64,000 nt of DNA from Mycobacterium paraffinicum. Its GTDB lineage: Bacteria > Actinomycetota > Actinomycetes > Mycobacteriales > Mycobacteriaceae. Where the stretch lies: the NCBI RefSeq assembly GCF_001907675.1, contig NZ_MPNT01000013.1, forward strand, positions 116,676 through 180,675. Direction: 5' to 3'. Below, piece by piece: positions 1 to 10,120 of the stretch. The translations under genes and the position numbers were made by a program. Each line of letters opens with the position of its first letter. Positions within the stretch are counted from its first letter, which is position 1. A model generated the notes under the pieces. The model was not told the origin of the DNA and did no database searches. It saw only the letters and a list, made by a program, of their open reading frames with translations.

Positions 1-168
1 CTCGAGGCGGGCGAGTTTCTGGGAGACGTACACCCGATAGTGATCGGGGATTTCTACGTTGCGGCCCTTGAAGACGACTTCGGCGTTGGTCATCGGTTGA
101 ACTTCGCCGTCGGTTTGCGTCGGCGGTTGGTCGAGAATTTGACCGGAATCCACGGATAGCCTTGACAT
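1..168 (-). CDS. hpf: Ribosome hibernation promoting factor, long form (5' part only)
   Basis: Only the first 56 codons lie in the window; the gene runs off the left edge. The ATG at 168-166 opens a short, poorly conserved leader, and then the stretch VVFKGRNVEIPDHYRVYV begins the HPF/YfiA beta-alpha fold that binds the decoding centre of the 30S subunit and silences or dimerises ribosomes in stationary phase. The order next to comF and lpqB matches Rv3241c of M. tuberculosis. The C-terminal dimerisation domain that would confirm a long-form HPF is outside the window, so that part of the call rests on the known orthologue. Confidence 0.9.
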   Translation of the reverse strand, partial: MSRLSVDSGQILDQPPTQTDGEVQPMTNAEVVFKGRNVEIPDHYRVYVSQKLARLE

Positions 169-476
169 ACGTGACAACTCGTTTCTCTTTCACGTCGCAC
201 GCGCCCTGCGTGCCCGGCTTGCTGACGACGCGCCGACGAGGTGGGGAGAGCGGGTCTTTGGGTAAATCACCGCTGCAGGCTGCTCGCCGATGCAAGGTGT
301 CGAATACTCACCCCTTCCCGCGAGTGCGGTCTCAACCTGGGAATGTCGCGACCAGTGAGTCAGACCAGTGAGTTGATTAACGTTGTTCTCGACGTTAGCT
401 CTTGTTCGCCTCGCCATGCCACTGATTTCGCGGAGGTGTTGCGAGTTCTTCACATACTCTTGGCGGCCGCACAGCC
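169..476. other. Intergenic region upstream of hpf
   Basis: This 308-bp gap separates the comF stop from the hpf start; both genes are on the minus strand. I see no convincing coding sequence on either strand. It is less GC-rich than its surroundings around 355-460 and holds one small inverted repeat (listed separately), so it probably carries the hpf promoter. No clear -10/-35 pair could be assigned by eye. Confidence 0.5.
378..397. repeat. Inverted repeat in the hpf upstream region
   Basis: The arms TAACGT (378-383) and ACGTTA (392-397) are perfect complements separated by 8 nt. This could be a protein binding site for control of hpf. The repeat is visible in the sequence; the role is a guess. 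Confidence 0.35.
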
Positions 477-1109
477 TCACGCGGTCGCGACCGTCAGCAC
501 GGCGGTGACCCGAACCCCCGCCGCCCGCAATACCCGCACCGACTCGCGGGCCGTGGCCCCGGTGGTGACGATGTCGTCGACGACCAAGACCTCGGTGCGC
601 GGCGGCGCCCGCCGCAGCAGCACCCGGCCCGCGACGTTGCGTTCGCGGGCCGCGGTGCCGAGGCCCACCGAGTCGCGAACCAGCGCCCTCATCCGCAACG
701 CCGGGGCGACGGCGATCGCGGGGTGGCCGGCCACCGCCGCACGCGCGAGCCGGGTGACCGGGTCGCCGCCGCGCCGCCGCGCCGCCGAGCGGCGCGTCGG
801 GGCCGGCACGACCGTCAGCGGCGTCTCGACGATGCCCCACGACAGCAGCCGGTGCACGCCGGTGGCCAGCGCCCCCGCCAGCGGCCCGACGAGGTCCGTG
901 CGGCCGTGCTCCTTGAGCGCCAGGATCGCCGCCCGCCGCGAGCCGGCGTAGCGGCCGAGCGCGAATACCGGCACCTGCGGATCAATGCGTGGGTTCGCCA
1001 CGTGCGGCTGGTCGGGGGCCACCGACAGCTCGCGGGCGCACGCGGGGCACCAGCGGGTCGACGGCGCCCCGCAGCCGCCGCACTGCAGCGGCAGGATGAG
1101 ATCCAGCAC
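477..1109 (-). CDS. comF: ComF family phosphoribosyltransferase-like protein
   Basis: The product has 210 residues and a GTG start. It carries a C-terminal type I phosphoribosyltransferase signature, EVLVVDDIVTTGAT, for binding the ribose-5-phosphate of PRPP, and an N-terminal CGGC...CPAC cysteine cluster typical of ComF/GntX proteins, which may bind zinc. In naturally competent bacteria ComF assists inward transport of single-stranded DNA; in mycobacteria no role is established. It lies 71 bp downstream of lpqB on the same strand and corresponds in position to Rv3242c, so it may be read through from the mtrAB-lpqB operon. Confidence 0.88.
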   Translation of the reverse strand: MLDLILPLQCGGCGAPSTRWCPACARELSVAPDQPHVANPRIDPQVPVFALGRYAGSRRAAILALKEHGRTDLVGPLAGALATGVHRLLSWGIVETPLTVVPAPTRRSAARRRGGDPVTRLARAAVAGHPAIAVAPALRMRALVRDSVGLGTAARERNVAGRVLLRRAPPRTEVLVVDDIVTTGATARESVRVLRAAGVRVTAVLTVATA

Positions 1110-1180
1110 GTGGTCAGTGTCGCCGACGGGGCCGACAGATCAGCCTGGTGGCGACCCGCCGCGCCCGGCGCCGGCTTGTC

Positions 1181-2938
1181 TCAGCCCGGCAGCACCGGCG
1201 CCGCCCCGAACACCATGAGCCCCGGCACCTCCGACCACCCCTGCTGGCTTTCGGCGGCAGCCGCCGAATACTGCAGCACCCCTTGGGGAGCCCCGACGTA
1301 GACCGTCGACGGGTTGGCGGCGACGGTCAGCACCGGCATCTGCAGGCCCCGGGCGGGCGCGTCGGAGTTCACCCCGTCGAGGTTGACGTACGACACCGGA
1401 TGGCTGGCGTCCGTGCGGGTCACCACGATGTCGTCGCCGGTGCGCCAGGACAGCGACACCACCGAGTTGCCCAGCCCGAAGCCGAGCCGCCGGGGGTAGG
1501 TCAGGGCGTACTGGCCGGCCTGGGTCTGCTCGACGCTGGCCAGGATCACCTGACCGCCGATCACCATCGCGGCGCGCGTGCTGTCGCGGGACAGCTGCAG
1601 GTCGGTGATCGGCCCCGGGAAGCGGGTGGACACCGCGACGGAATCGACCGGGATGCGCGCGGGTTGGCCCGACGCCGGTTCCTGGATCGCGCGCAGCACG
1701 TTGTTGCCGTCCACCACCACCCACACCGCGTCGTCCAGCGACCAGCTCGGCCGCGACAGGCTGTGCCCGTCCGCGGACTGGGCCGCCTCGCCACCGAGGT
1801 CACCGATCCACAGCGAGGCCGCCTCGTCCGGCGCGCCGCGGTGCAGGGTCACGACGGACGCCACCTGCCGCCCGCTGCGCGACAGCGCGGCGCCGGTCTG
1901 GTCACCCATCCGCCCGAAGGCGCCGGGCACGTTGGCGAAGTGCTGGCCGTCCAAGGACACCAGCGAGCCGTTTACCAGCGCATGCAGCCCGGCGCCCGCG
2001 CCGTCGGCCACGCCCGGGTCGGTGGCGGCGACGTCGGACGTCGTCCAGCCCTCGGCGAACCTGTCGTCCAGCGGGGCGCCGTCGGCGTTGATCACGTACG
2101 GGCCCCGGATGTCGGCTCGCGCCAGCGTCCAAATGATCTGCGCGGCAAGCAAAGCCCTGCTGTGCGGATCGGTGGTGGACAGCTTCTCCAGGTCTATGCG
2201 CGCGCCGCCGTAACCGCGCCCGATCCCGTTCTTGCCGCCGTCGGCCCGGGTCACCGGCCCGCGCAGCCGCAGCGGCGGGGCAAGCAGGTTGCGCACGGTG
2301 TGCGCCATCTCGGGGCGTGGCCCGGCGATCAGTTTGGAGACCAGCTCGGTCGCCAACTGGTCATGGTCGGCCACCGCCACGTAACGCGGATCGGGCACCA
2401 CCGTCTTGCCGGTCGGGTCGGCGAAGTAGAGCGTGTTGCGCTTGTAGGTCGACTGGAACTGCTGCCAGTCCAGGAACACCCCGTTGGGCAGGCGGTCGAT
2501 CCGCCACCCGCCCGAGGTCTTGACCAGCTCGATCGGGCCGGGATCGGGCAGCACCCCCTCGGCGGTCTCGAACACGCCCATGTCCGACAGCGACCCCAGC
2601 ATGTCGGCCCGCATCGTCGCCGAAACCCGTTCGGCGGCACGGGTTTCCACGAATACCACGTGGTCGATCAGCAGCGCGCTACCGGCGTCGTCCCAGGCGT
2701 TGGACGCCGATTGGGTGAGGAACTGGCGGGCCGCCAGGTGCCGGTTCGCGGGATCGGCTGTGGCCTTGAGGAATTCGCGCAGCAGGACATCGGGATCCAT
2801 GCCCGGGGTCGGCTTGGGCAGGTTCGACGGCGCGGGTCGCTCGACCGTGCCGATGGCCTGGGGCGCCGACGAGCTGGGCACACCCGCGCAGCCGGCCAGC
2901 AGCGCGGCCAGCATCAGCAGGCCCAGCAGCCGCCGCAT
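1181..2938 (-). CDS. lpqB: Lipoprotein LpqB, MtrB-associated
   Basis: The ATG at 2938 is preferred over upstream in-frame codons because it opens a lipoprotein signal: [19 protein letters not shown], with the lipobox LAGC and acylated cysteine at residue 17. The mature protein is about 569 residues, with a GerMN-like region in the first half and a beta-propeller-like second half. LpqB is reported to interact with the extracellular domain of MtrB and tune MtrA phosphorylation, affecting cell division and envelope. The start overlaps the mtrB stop by one base (TGATG), so translation is likely coupled. Total length of 585 residues agrees with Rv3244c (583). Confidence 0.95.
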   Translation of the reverse strand: MRRLLGLLMLAALLAGCAGVPSSSAPQAIGTVERPAPSNLPKPTPGMDPDVLLREFLKATADPANRHLAARQFLTQSASNAWDDAGSALLIDHVVFVETRAAERVSATMRADMLGSLSDMGVFETAEGVLPDPGPIELVKTSGGWRIDRLPNGVFLDWQQFQSTYKRNTLYFADPTGKTVVPDPRYVAVADHDQLATELVSKLIAGPRPEMAHTVRNLLAPPLRLRGPVTRADGGKNGIGRGYGGARIDLEKLSTTDPHSRALLAAQIIWTLARADIRGPYVINADGAPLDDRFAEGWTTSDVAATDPGVADGAGAGLHALVNGSLVSLDGQHFANVPGAFGRMGDQTGAALSRSGRQVASVVTLHRGAPDEAASLWIGDLGGEAAQSADGHSLSRPSWSLDDAVWVVVDGNNVLRAIQEPASGQPARIPVDSVAVSTRFPGPITDLQLSRDSTRAAMVIGGQVILASVEQTQAGQYALTYPRRLGFGLGNSVVSLSWRTGDDIVVTRTDASHPVSYVNLDGVNSDAPARGLQMPVLTVAANPSTVYVGAPQGVLQYSAAAAESQQGWSEVPGLMVFGAAPVLPG

Positions 2939-4611
2939 CACCCGCTCCTCTCCGCGTGTTCGCGTTGCCGCGAGCGGTCTTTGGGCAGCGGGCCGGTGTT
3001 GGCGGTCGGCGGGATGGGCTTCATGGGCAGCGGGCTGGTGATGACCTTGTGGCCGCGAACCAGCGGCAGCGTGAGGCGGAAGCAGGAGCCCTCGCCGGGC
3101 TCGCCCCACGCCTCGAGCCGGCCCTGGTGCAGGCGGGCGTCCTCGACGCTGATCGCCAGGCCGAGGCCGGTGCCGCCCGAGCGGCGCACCCGCGACGGGT
3201 CGGCCCGCCAGAACCGGCTGAACACCAGCTTCTCCTCGCCGGGCCGCAGCCCCACCCCGTAGTCGCGGACGGTGACCGCCACGGTGTCCTCGTCGGCGCC
3301 CATCCGGATCTGCACCGGCTTGTGTTCGGCGTGGTCGATCGCGTTGGCGATCAGGTTGCGCAGGATCCGCTCCACCCGCCGGGTGTCGACCTCCGCGATC
3401 ACCTCCTCGTCGGGCAGGTCGACAAGCAGCTCGATGCCGGCCTCCTCGGCGAGGTGGCCCACATTGCCCAGCGCGCTTTGCACGGTGGTGCGCAGATCGA
3501 CCGCCTCGACGGACAATTCGGCCACCCCCGCGTCGTGGCGGGAGATCTCCAGCAGATCGTTGAGCAGCGACTCGAACCGGTCGAGCTCGTTGACCATCAG
3601 CTCGGTGGAGCGCGCCAGGGTGGGGTCCAGGTCGGCGCTGTGGTCATAGATGAGGTCGGCGGCCATCCGGACGGTGGTCAGCGGGGTGCGCAGTTCGTGG
3701 CTGACGTCGGAGGTGAACCGGCGCTGCAGGTTGCCGAACTCCTCGAGCTGGGTGATCTGGCGGGACAGGCTTTCGGCCATGTCGTTGAACGACACCGCCA
3801 GCCGGGCCATGTCGTCCTCGCCGCGCACCGGCATCCGTTCGGACAGGTGCCCCTCGGCGAACCGTTCGGCGATCCGCGACGCCGACCGCACCGGCACCAC
3901 CACCTGGCGCGAGACCAGCAGCGCGATCCCGGCGAGCAGCACCAACAGCACGGCGCCGCCGGTGATCATGGTGCCGCGGACCAGCGTGATGGTGGCCTGC
4001 TCGTTCTTCAGCGGGAAGATCAGATACAGCTCCAGGTTGGCCACCTGCGACGAGGCCGGCGTCCCCATGATCAGGGCCGGCCCGGAGAAGCCGTCGGTGT
4101 GCACGGTCGCGTACTGGTACGACGCCTGCCCGGCCTTGACGAAGCCGCGCAGCGAATTGGGCACCTGGTCGACGGGCCCGGCCGTGGTCGCCGCGCGCGG
4201 CCCGTCGCCCGGCACGATCAGCACCGCGTCGAACGCGCCGGCCAGCCCGGCGCCCGAAGCGGAATCGGTCTTGGACGTCAGCGTGTTGCGGGCCAGCTGC
4301 AGGCTGCTGTCCAGCGAGCGCGTCTCCTCACCGCTGACGATCCCACCGACGGTGGTGCGCGCGCGTTCGATCTGCTCGATGCCGGCCTTGACCTTGACGT
4401 CGAGGACCCGATTGGTGACCTGAGAAGTCAACACGAAACCGAGCGCGAGGATCACCGCCAGCGACAGCCCGAGGGTCAGCGCGACGACGCGCAGCTGCAA
4501 AGACCGGCGCCAGGCGACGGCCACGGCGCGACTCACCGCGCCCAAGCCACGAGTCATGGGGCCGGAGCGCCCCCAGCGGCTCCGAGTGCGTCGCCGGGAG
4601 CCCCAGATCAC
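2938..4611 (-). CDS. mtrB: Sensor histidine kinase MtrB
   Basis: This 557-residue kinase has a GTG start. Two membrane segments (about 40-62 and 213-233) enclose an extracellular sensor domain of roughly 150 residues. They are followed by HAMP (about 234-286), a HisKA domain with the phospho-acceptor His305 in [10 protein letters not shown], and an HATPase domain with [15 protein letters not shown] and GGTGLGLAI boxes. It phosphorylates MtrA and is tied to the septum and cell-wall metabolism in mycobacteria. Its 5' end lies 46 bp after mtrA and its 3' end overlaps lpqB, giving the conserved mtrA-mtrB-lpqB operon. Confidence 0.97.
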   Translation of the reverse strand: MIWGSRRRTRSRWGRSGPMTRGLGAVSRAVAVAWRRSLQLRVVALTLGLSLAVILALGFVLTSQVTNRVLDVKVKAGIEQIERARTTVGGIVSGEETRSLDSSLQLARNTLTSKTDSASGAGLAGAFDAVLIVPGDGPRAATTAGPVDQVPNSLRGFVKAGQASYQYATVHTDGFSGPALIMGTPASSQVANLELYLIFPLKNEQATITLVRGTMITGGAVLLVLLAGIALLVSRQVVVPVRSASRIAERFAEGHLSERMPVRGEDDMARLAVSFNDMAESLSRQITQLEEFGNLQRRFTSDVSHELRTPLTTVRMAADLIYDHSADLDPTLARSTELMVNELDRFESLLNDLLEISRHDAGVAELSVEAVDLRTTVQSALGNVGHLAEEAGIELLVDLPDEEVIAEVDTRRVERILRNLIANAIDHAEHKPVQIRMGADEDTVAVTVRDYGVGLRPGEEKLVFSRFWRADPSRVRRSGGTGLGLAISVEDARLHQGRLEAWGEPGEGSCFRLTLPLVRGHKVITSPLPMKPIPPTANTGPLPKDRSRQREHAERSG

Positions 4612-4657
4612 CGCCGGCGCCCTCCCCCACGACGCTCTTCAACGAAGCTGCGCAGGA

Positions 4658-5344
4658 TCACGGAGGTCCGGCCTTGTAACCCACTCCTCGAACGGTCAAC
4701 ACCACGGTCGGGTTTTCGGGATCCTTCTCAACCTTGGCCCGCAGACGCTGGACGTGCACGTTCACCAGACGGGTGTCCGCCGGGTGCCGGTATCCCCACA
4801 CCTGTTCGAGCAGCACATCACGAGTAAACACCTGCCGCGGTTTGCGCGCCAACGCGACCAGCAGGTCGAACTCGAGCGGCGTCAGCGAGATCTGCTCGCC
4901 GTTGCGGGTGACCTTGTGCGCCGGCACGTCGATCTCGACGTCGGCGATGGACAGCATCTCGGCCGGCTCGTCGTCGTTGCGCCGCAGCCGCGCCCGCACC
5001 CGGGCCACCAGCTCCTTGGGCTTGAACGGCTTCATGATGTAGTCGTCGGCCCCCGACTCGAGGCCGAGCACCACGTCCACGGTGTCCGTCTTCGCGGTGA
5101 GCATGACGATCGGGACGCCCGAGTCGGCGCGCAGCACGCGACAGACGTCGATGCCGTTCATGCCGGGCAGCATCAGGTCCAACAACACCAGGTCGGGGCG
5201 CAGTTCGCGCACCGCAGTCAGGGCCTGGGTACCGTCACCGATGACCGCGGTGTCGAAACCCTCCCCACGCAACACGATGGTGAGCATCTCGGCCAGCGAA
5301 GCGTCGTCATCGACGACTAAAATCCTTTGCCTCATGGAGTCCAT
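4658..5344 (-). CDS. mtrA: Response regulator MtrA
   Basis: This OmpR/PhoB-type regulator has 228 residues from the ATG at 5344, the length known for M. tuberculosis MtrA; a longer in-frame extension upstream looks non-coding. The receiver domain carries the acidic pocket VVDDD, phospho-accepting Asp56 in VLLDLMLPG, and Lys in MKPF. The C-terminal winged helix ends in VRGVGYKAGPP. MtrA is essential in M. tuberculosis and controls genes for replication, division and peptidoglycan remodelling. It is the first gene of the operon, 80 bp after tmk. Confidence 0.97.
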   Translation of the reverse strand: MDSMRQRILVVDDDASLAEMLTIVLRGEGFDTAVIGDGTQALTAVRELRPDLVLLDLMLPGMNGIDVCRVLRADSGVPIVMLTAKTDTVDVVLGLESGADDYIMKPFKPKELVARVRARLRRNDDEPAEMLSIADVEIDVPAHKVTRNGEQISLTPLEFDLLVALARKPRQVFTRDVLLEQVWGYRHPADTRLVNVHVQRLRAKVEKDPENPTVVLTVRGVGYKAGPP

Positions 5345-5424
5345 GGTGTCACCAGATCGGGACAAACCCGGCGCGCCACACGGGCGTTTCTTGCTCCGAG
5401 GCGCAAATATGGATGCAAATCCGG

Positions 5425-6114
5425 TCAAATACCCTTGCTCGGCGCCCCCGGCGCGCCCTCCCGGACCGTTGCGGGGACGTCCTTCGCGCCGATGAGCGTG
5501 GCGGCCAGCCGCCCCGGATCGACGTCCGCGTCGGCCACCAGCCAGGGTCCGCCCCAGCCCGACGCGGCCAGCTCCGCATACACCGCGCCGGTGCGCAGCT
5601 GCAATTCGTTGTCGCGTTCGTAGCTGTCGCGGGCCCGTCCCGGGTCGGCCTCCGCGCGGCTGCGGGCGCGCTGCCCGGCCAGCTCCGTCGGCACCGCGAG
5701 CAGCACCTGCCAGTCAGGCGCGGGCAGCCGCAGCCGCCGGTATTCGAGCTCGAGCACCCAGTCGGCCGCCGCGCCGGCCGCGCCCTCGTGCAGGCGCGCG
5801 GCGCTGTAGGCCGCGTTCGACGCGACGTAGCGGTCCAGGATCACGACGTCGTGGTCGCGGCGCAGCGCCTCAATGTCCTCGACGGCGCCGGCCCGGTCGA
5901 GCGCGAACAGCATCGCCATCCCGTAGACCGACGACGACAGGTCGCCGTGCGCGCCGTGCAGGGCCTCGGCCGCGACGTCGGCGGTCACCGATTTCCCGTA
6001 GCGCGGGAAGGCCGTGATCGCCACCGACTTCCCAGCCGCCTCGAAGGCCTTGCGCAGGCCCTCGGACAGCGTCCGTTTGCCCGCGCCGTCGACCCCTTCG
6101 ATCGCGATCAGCAC
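5425..6114 (-). CDS. tmk: Thymidylate kinase
   Basis: The enzyme phosphorylates dTMP to dTDP. The GTG at 6114 is chosen because the next residues, LIAIEGVDGAGKRTL, form the start of the fold and the P-loop; longer in-frame sequence upstream is the shadow of sahH. The DR(Y/F) motif appears as ILDRYVASNAAYS, and the LID region carries RARDSYERDN. The product has 229 residues against 214 in M. tuberculosis, the excess being a C-terminal tail. It precedes mtrA by 80 bp on the same strand, so co-transcription is plausible. Confidence 0.94.
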   Translation of the reverse strand: MLIAIEGVDGAGKRTLSEGLRKAFEAAGKSVAITAFPRYGKSVTADVAAEALHGAHGDLSSSVYGMAMLFALDRAGAVEDIEALRRDHDVVILDRYVASNAAYSAARLHEGAAGAAADWVLELEYRRLRLPAPDWQVLLAVPTELAGQRARSRAEADPGRARDSYERDNELQLRTGAVYAELAASGWGGPWLVADADVDPGRLAATLIGAKDVPATVREGAPGAPSKGI

Positions 6115-6146
6115 GCCGCCGAGCCTATCGGGCGGTGGTGTGCGCG

Positions 6147-6201
6147 AGTGTGCGGCCAGCCGCACACTGGACACCGAACGTGCGGCTGGCCGCACGTTCG
6201 G
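6147..6201. repeat. Two adjacent near-perfect palindromes between sahH and tmk
   Basis: Two hairpins sit side by side after the sahH stop. The first (6147-6168) has 10-bp arms AGTGTGCGGC/GCCGCACACT around a CA loop. The second (6174-6201) has 13-bp perfect arms around TG. Both share the core TGCGGC-NN-GCCGCA, so each can also pair with the other. They could act as a factor-independent terminator or an mRNA-stabilising structure; no U-tract follows. Confidence 0.75.
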
Positions 6202-6212
6202 CACCGGCCCGC

Positions 6213-7685
<1,473 letters not shown>

Positions 7686-7781
7686 TAACGTTCCATTCCT
7701 TCTGCGGCTTGGTTCCAAGATTACTTAGCTTAGGTATGCGCTCTTGGCCACTGTAGTCGGCGGCCCCGGCGCCGGCTGCCG

Positions 7782-8432
7782 TCAGGGGACGTTGACGACG
7801 CCGTGACGCTCCGCGAACGGCGTCATCAGCCTGGCCAGGTCCGCGGCGACGTCGTGACTGGCCTCGGGCGGCATCGACACGTAGCTCAGCGCCAGTCGCA
7901 CGATGGCGCGCGCCAGCACGCCGGCATCGGAGTCGCTGGTGGCCACCCAGCTGTGGGTGAACGCCGTGCTCAGCCGTTCCGACGCCCGGGTGATGATCGG
8001 TCCGCTGTCGGTGGTGATGATCTGCAGCAGGTCCGGTTTGGCCACCCCGGTCAGCAGCGAGATCACCAGCGGGTCCGCCGCCGACTCGGCGAAGAAGGCG
8101 CGAAAGCCCTGCAGGAAGGCCTCGTAGATCTTGCCGACGTTGGCGACGATGGCGGTATGGACGGCGTCGACCAGCCGGTCGGCCAGGCGCAAGGCGTAAC
8201 CCTGCGCCAGGCCCTGCCGCGACCCGAACTCGTTGTAGATGGTCTGCCGGCTGACGCCCGCGGCGCGGGCCACGTCCGAGAGGGTGATGGCGGACCAGTC
8301 GCGGGTCAGCAGCAGCTCCCGCATCGCGTCCAGCACCGAGTCGCGCAGCAGGGCGCGTGACGCCTCGGGGTAGGGCATCCGCTTCACAGGCGCGACAATA
8401 GCCGCTTCGGCCAGGCCGTTGGTGCCGATCAC
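7782..8432 (-). CDS. TetR-family regulator of the alkB operon
   Basis: This 216-residue protein starts at a GTG that overlaps the rubB stop (GTGA), so it is the last gene of alkB-rubA-rubB-tetR. The N-terminal helix-turn-helix is clear: [20 protein letters not shown]. The C-terminal part is the variable ligand domain. Rv3249c holds this place in M. tuberculosis. The position implies auto-repression of the alkane operon, probably relieved by an alkane-derived or fatty ligand; the palindrome over the alkB -35 box is the likely operator. The ligand is inferred, not seen. Confidence 0.9.
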   Translation of the reverse strand: MIGTNGLAEAAIVAPVKRMPYPEASRALLRDSVLDAMRELLLTRDWSAITLSDVARAAGVSRQTIYNEFGSRQGLAQGYALRLADRLVDAVHTAIVANVGKIYEAFLQGFRAFFAESAADPLVISLLTGVAKPDLLQIITTDSGPIITRASERLSTAFTHSWVATSDSDAGVLARAIVRLALSYVSMPPEASHDVAADLARLMTPFAERHGVVNVP

Positions 8433-8611
8433 GCCCGGGCTATCTCGACCATCTCGAAGTCGGATTTCGCCGCGCCGCAGTCCGGGCAGCTCCAGTCGTC
8501 GGGGATGTCGGCCCAGCGGGTCCCGGGCGCGATGCCGTCCTCCGGCCAGCCCTTGGCCTCGTCGTATTCGAATCCGCACTGCACGCAGATGAAGAGCTTG
8601 TAGTCGGTCAT
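8429..8611 (-). CDS. rubB: Rubredoxin RubB
   Basis: This is a 60-residue iron protein with the two CxxC pairs of a rubredoxin (CVQCGFEY and CPDCGAAK). It passes electrons from rubredoxin reductase to the alkane hydroxylase AlkB. The ATG overlaps the rubA stop by 4 bp (ATGA), and its own stop overlaps the tetR start. The core [17 protein letters not shown]...[10 protein letters not shown] is typical of AlkG2-type rubredoxins able to serve AlkB. Confidence 0.95.
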   Translation of the reverse strand: MTDYKLFICVQCGFEYDEAKGWPEDGIAPGTRWADIPDDWSCPDCGAAKSDFEMVEIARA

Positions 8612-8781
8612 CGGATGGCTCCTAAGCAATCGAAATCGATCTTTTCGCGCACCGAACAGTCGGGGCAGCACCAGTCGTCGGGAATCTCACTGAAGGGCGT
8701 GCCCGCGGGAAAGCCTTCCCGCGGAGCGCCTTTCGCCTCGTCGTAGACGTAATCGCAGCCCGGGCAGCGGTAGGCGCTCAT
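8608..8781 (-). CDS. rubA: Rubredoxin RubA
   Basis: This 57-residue rubredoxin has CPGCDYVY and CPDCSVRE as its two CxxC iron ligand pairs. It belongs to the group usually paired with a second rubredoxin in actinobacterial alkane operons; AlkG1-type partners often cannot replace AlkG2 in electron transfer, so the two may not be redundant. The start overlaps the alkB stop (ATGA) and the stop overlaps the rubB start. The small size and overlapping frames make it easy to miss. Confidence 0.95.
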   Translation of the reverse strand: MSAYRCPGCDYVYDEAKGAPREGFPAGTPFSEIPDDWCCPDCSVREKIDFDCLGAIR

Positions 8782-10019
8782 GCCGTCACCCCGTAGCGGG
8801 CCAGCACCCGTGCGCGCACCCGCGGGTGGATGTTGACCTTGGTGATGTCGCCGTCGTAATGCTCGAGCACCCGGTGATCCATCACCTTGCGCCACAGCGG
8901 CGGTAGGTAGGTCAGCGAGATCATCGACGCGTAGCCGCTGGGCAGGTTGGGCGCGCCTGCCATGCTGCGCAGCGTCTGGTAACGCCGGGTGGGGTTGGCG
9001 TGGTGATCGCTGTGCCGCTGCAGGTGGTACAGGAACAGGTTGGTCACGATGTGGTCGGAGTTCCAGCTGTGCACCGGGGCGCACCGCTCGTAGCGCCCGT
9101 TCGCATTCTTCTGCCGCAGCAGCCCGTAGTGCTCCAGGTAGTTGACGGCCTCGAGCAGGCTGAAGCCGAAGACGGCCTGGACGATCACGAACGGGATGAG
9201 CGCCGGGCCGAAGACCGCGATCAGCGTGCCCCACAACACGATCGACAGCAGCCAGGCGTTGAGCACGTCGTTGGACAGGTACGTCGCGGGGTTCCACGGG
9301 TTCTTGTCCAGCCGGCGCAGGCGCTGGGCCTCCAGCCGCAACGACGAGCGCAGGCTGCCGAAGACGCTGCGCGGCAAGAACTCCCAGAAGGTCTCCCCGA
9401 GGCGGGCCGACGCGGGGTCTTCGGGGGTGGACACCCGCACGTGGTGGCCGCGGTTGTGCTCGATGTAGAAGTGGCCGTAGCAGGTCTGCGCCAGGGTGAT
9501 CTTGGACAGCCACCGCTCCAGCGAGTCCTTCTTGTGGCCCATCTCGTGGGCGGTGTTGATGCCGACGCCGCCGAGGACGCCGACCGACAGCGCCACGCCC
9601 AGCTTGCCCGCCCAGCCCAGCGCTCCGTCGAAGCCGAGCCAGTGCAGGTTCGAGGCGGTGAACAGGTAGGCGCCCATGACCACGCTGAGGTACTGGAACG
9701 GAACGTAGATGTAGGTGCAGTAGCGGTAGTACTTGTCGTTCTCCAGCTGCTCCATCACCTCGTCGGGCGGGTTCTGCCCGTCCGGCCCGAATCGCAGGTC
9801 GAGGATCGGCAGCAGGATGTACAGCAGGATCGGCCCGATCCACAGCGGCACCTGGGCGGCGGCGTGCCAGCCGAGCTGGTTGAGCCCCCAGACGATCGGC
9901 AGCATCACGAACAACGCCGTGGGGGCGATCAGCCCCATCAGCCAGAGCCGGCGCTTCTTGTCCCGCCAGACGGGCGGCTCCACCGCTTCGGTGCCTGCCT
10001 GCCGTTCGAGTGTGGTCAT
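8778..10019 (-). CDS. alkB: Transmembrane alkane 1-monooxygenase AlkB
   Basis: This is an integral-membrane non-haem di-iron hydroxylase of 413 residues that oxidises terminal carbons of n-alkanes. The histidine ligand boxes are all present: HEMGHK, EHNRGHH, LQRHSDHH, and the AlkB-specific NYLEHYGL. Several hydrophobic spans lie in the first 250 residues. The ATG at 10019 follows a strong AAGGAGG site 8 nt upstream, which decides it over an earlier in-frame codon. It heads the operon with rubA, rubB and tetR. Rv3252c is the M. tuberculosis counterpart. Confidence 0.96.
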   Translation of the reverse strand: MTTLERQAGTEAVEPPVWRDKKRRLWLMGLIAPTALFVMLPIVWGLNQLGWHAAAQVPLWIGPILLYILLPILDLRFGPDGQNPPDEVMEQLENDKYYRYCTYIYVPFQYLSVVMGAYLFTASNLHWLGFDGALGWAGKLGVALSVGVLGGVGINTAHEMGHKKDSLERWLSKITLAQTCYGHFYIEHNRGHHVRVSTPEDPASARLGETFWEFLPRSVFGSLRSSLRLEAQRLRRLDKNPWNPATYLSNDVLNAWLLSIVLWGTLIAVFGPALIPFVIVQAVFGFSLLEAVNYLEHYGLLRQKNANGRYERCAPVHSWNSDHIVTNLFLYHLQRHSDHHANPTRRYQTLRSMAGAPNLPSGYASMISLTYLPPLWRKVMDHRVLEHYDGDITKVNIHPRVRARVLARYGVTA

Positions 10020-10052
10020 ATGCCAAACCTCCTTGTGAGTCACACCACGTTG

Positions 10053-10093
10053 GAGATTGACAATATCCCTATCTGCGTCTCGTGTCTAGACAC
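10053..10093 (-). promoter_or_regulatory. alkB promoter with overlapping palindromic operator
   Basis: Reading the minus strand, TAGACA (10088-10083) and TATTGT (10065-10060) form a -35/-10 pair with 17-nt spacing, placing transcription start near 10053, about 34 nt before the alkB ATG. The perfect palindrome GTGTCTAGACAC (10082-10093) covers the -35 box. A repressor bound there would block polymerase, and the TetR encoded at the operon's end is the obvious candidate. Confidence 0.65.
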
Positions 10094-10120
10094 AAGCGGT
10101 GGTTTAGTAAACCAGTTTCG

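Noticed and set aside
1148..3262. 704-codon open frame antisense to lpqB and mtrB
   Set aside because: Shadow of real genes on the minus strand; no motif and extreme Arg/Gly/His content.
5345..5428. N-terminal extension of MtrA to 5428
   Set aside because: The extension has no similarity to response regulators; the 228-residue form equals the characterised MtrA.
7711..7735. Possible IdeR iron box (TTAGCTTAGGT) upstream of sahH
   Set aside because: Only about half of the 19-bp palindrome is recognisable and sahH is not a usual iron-regulated gene.
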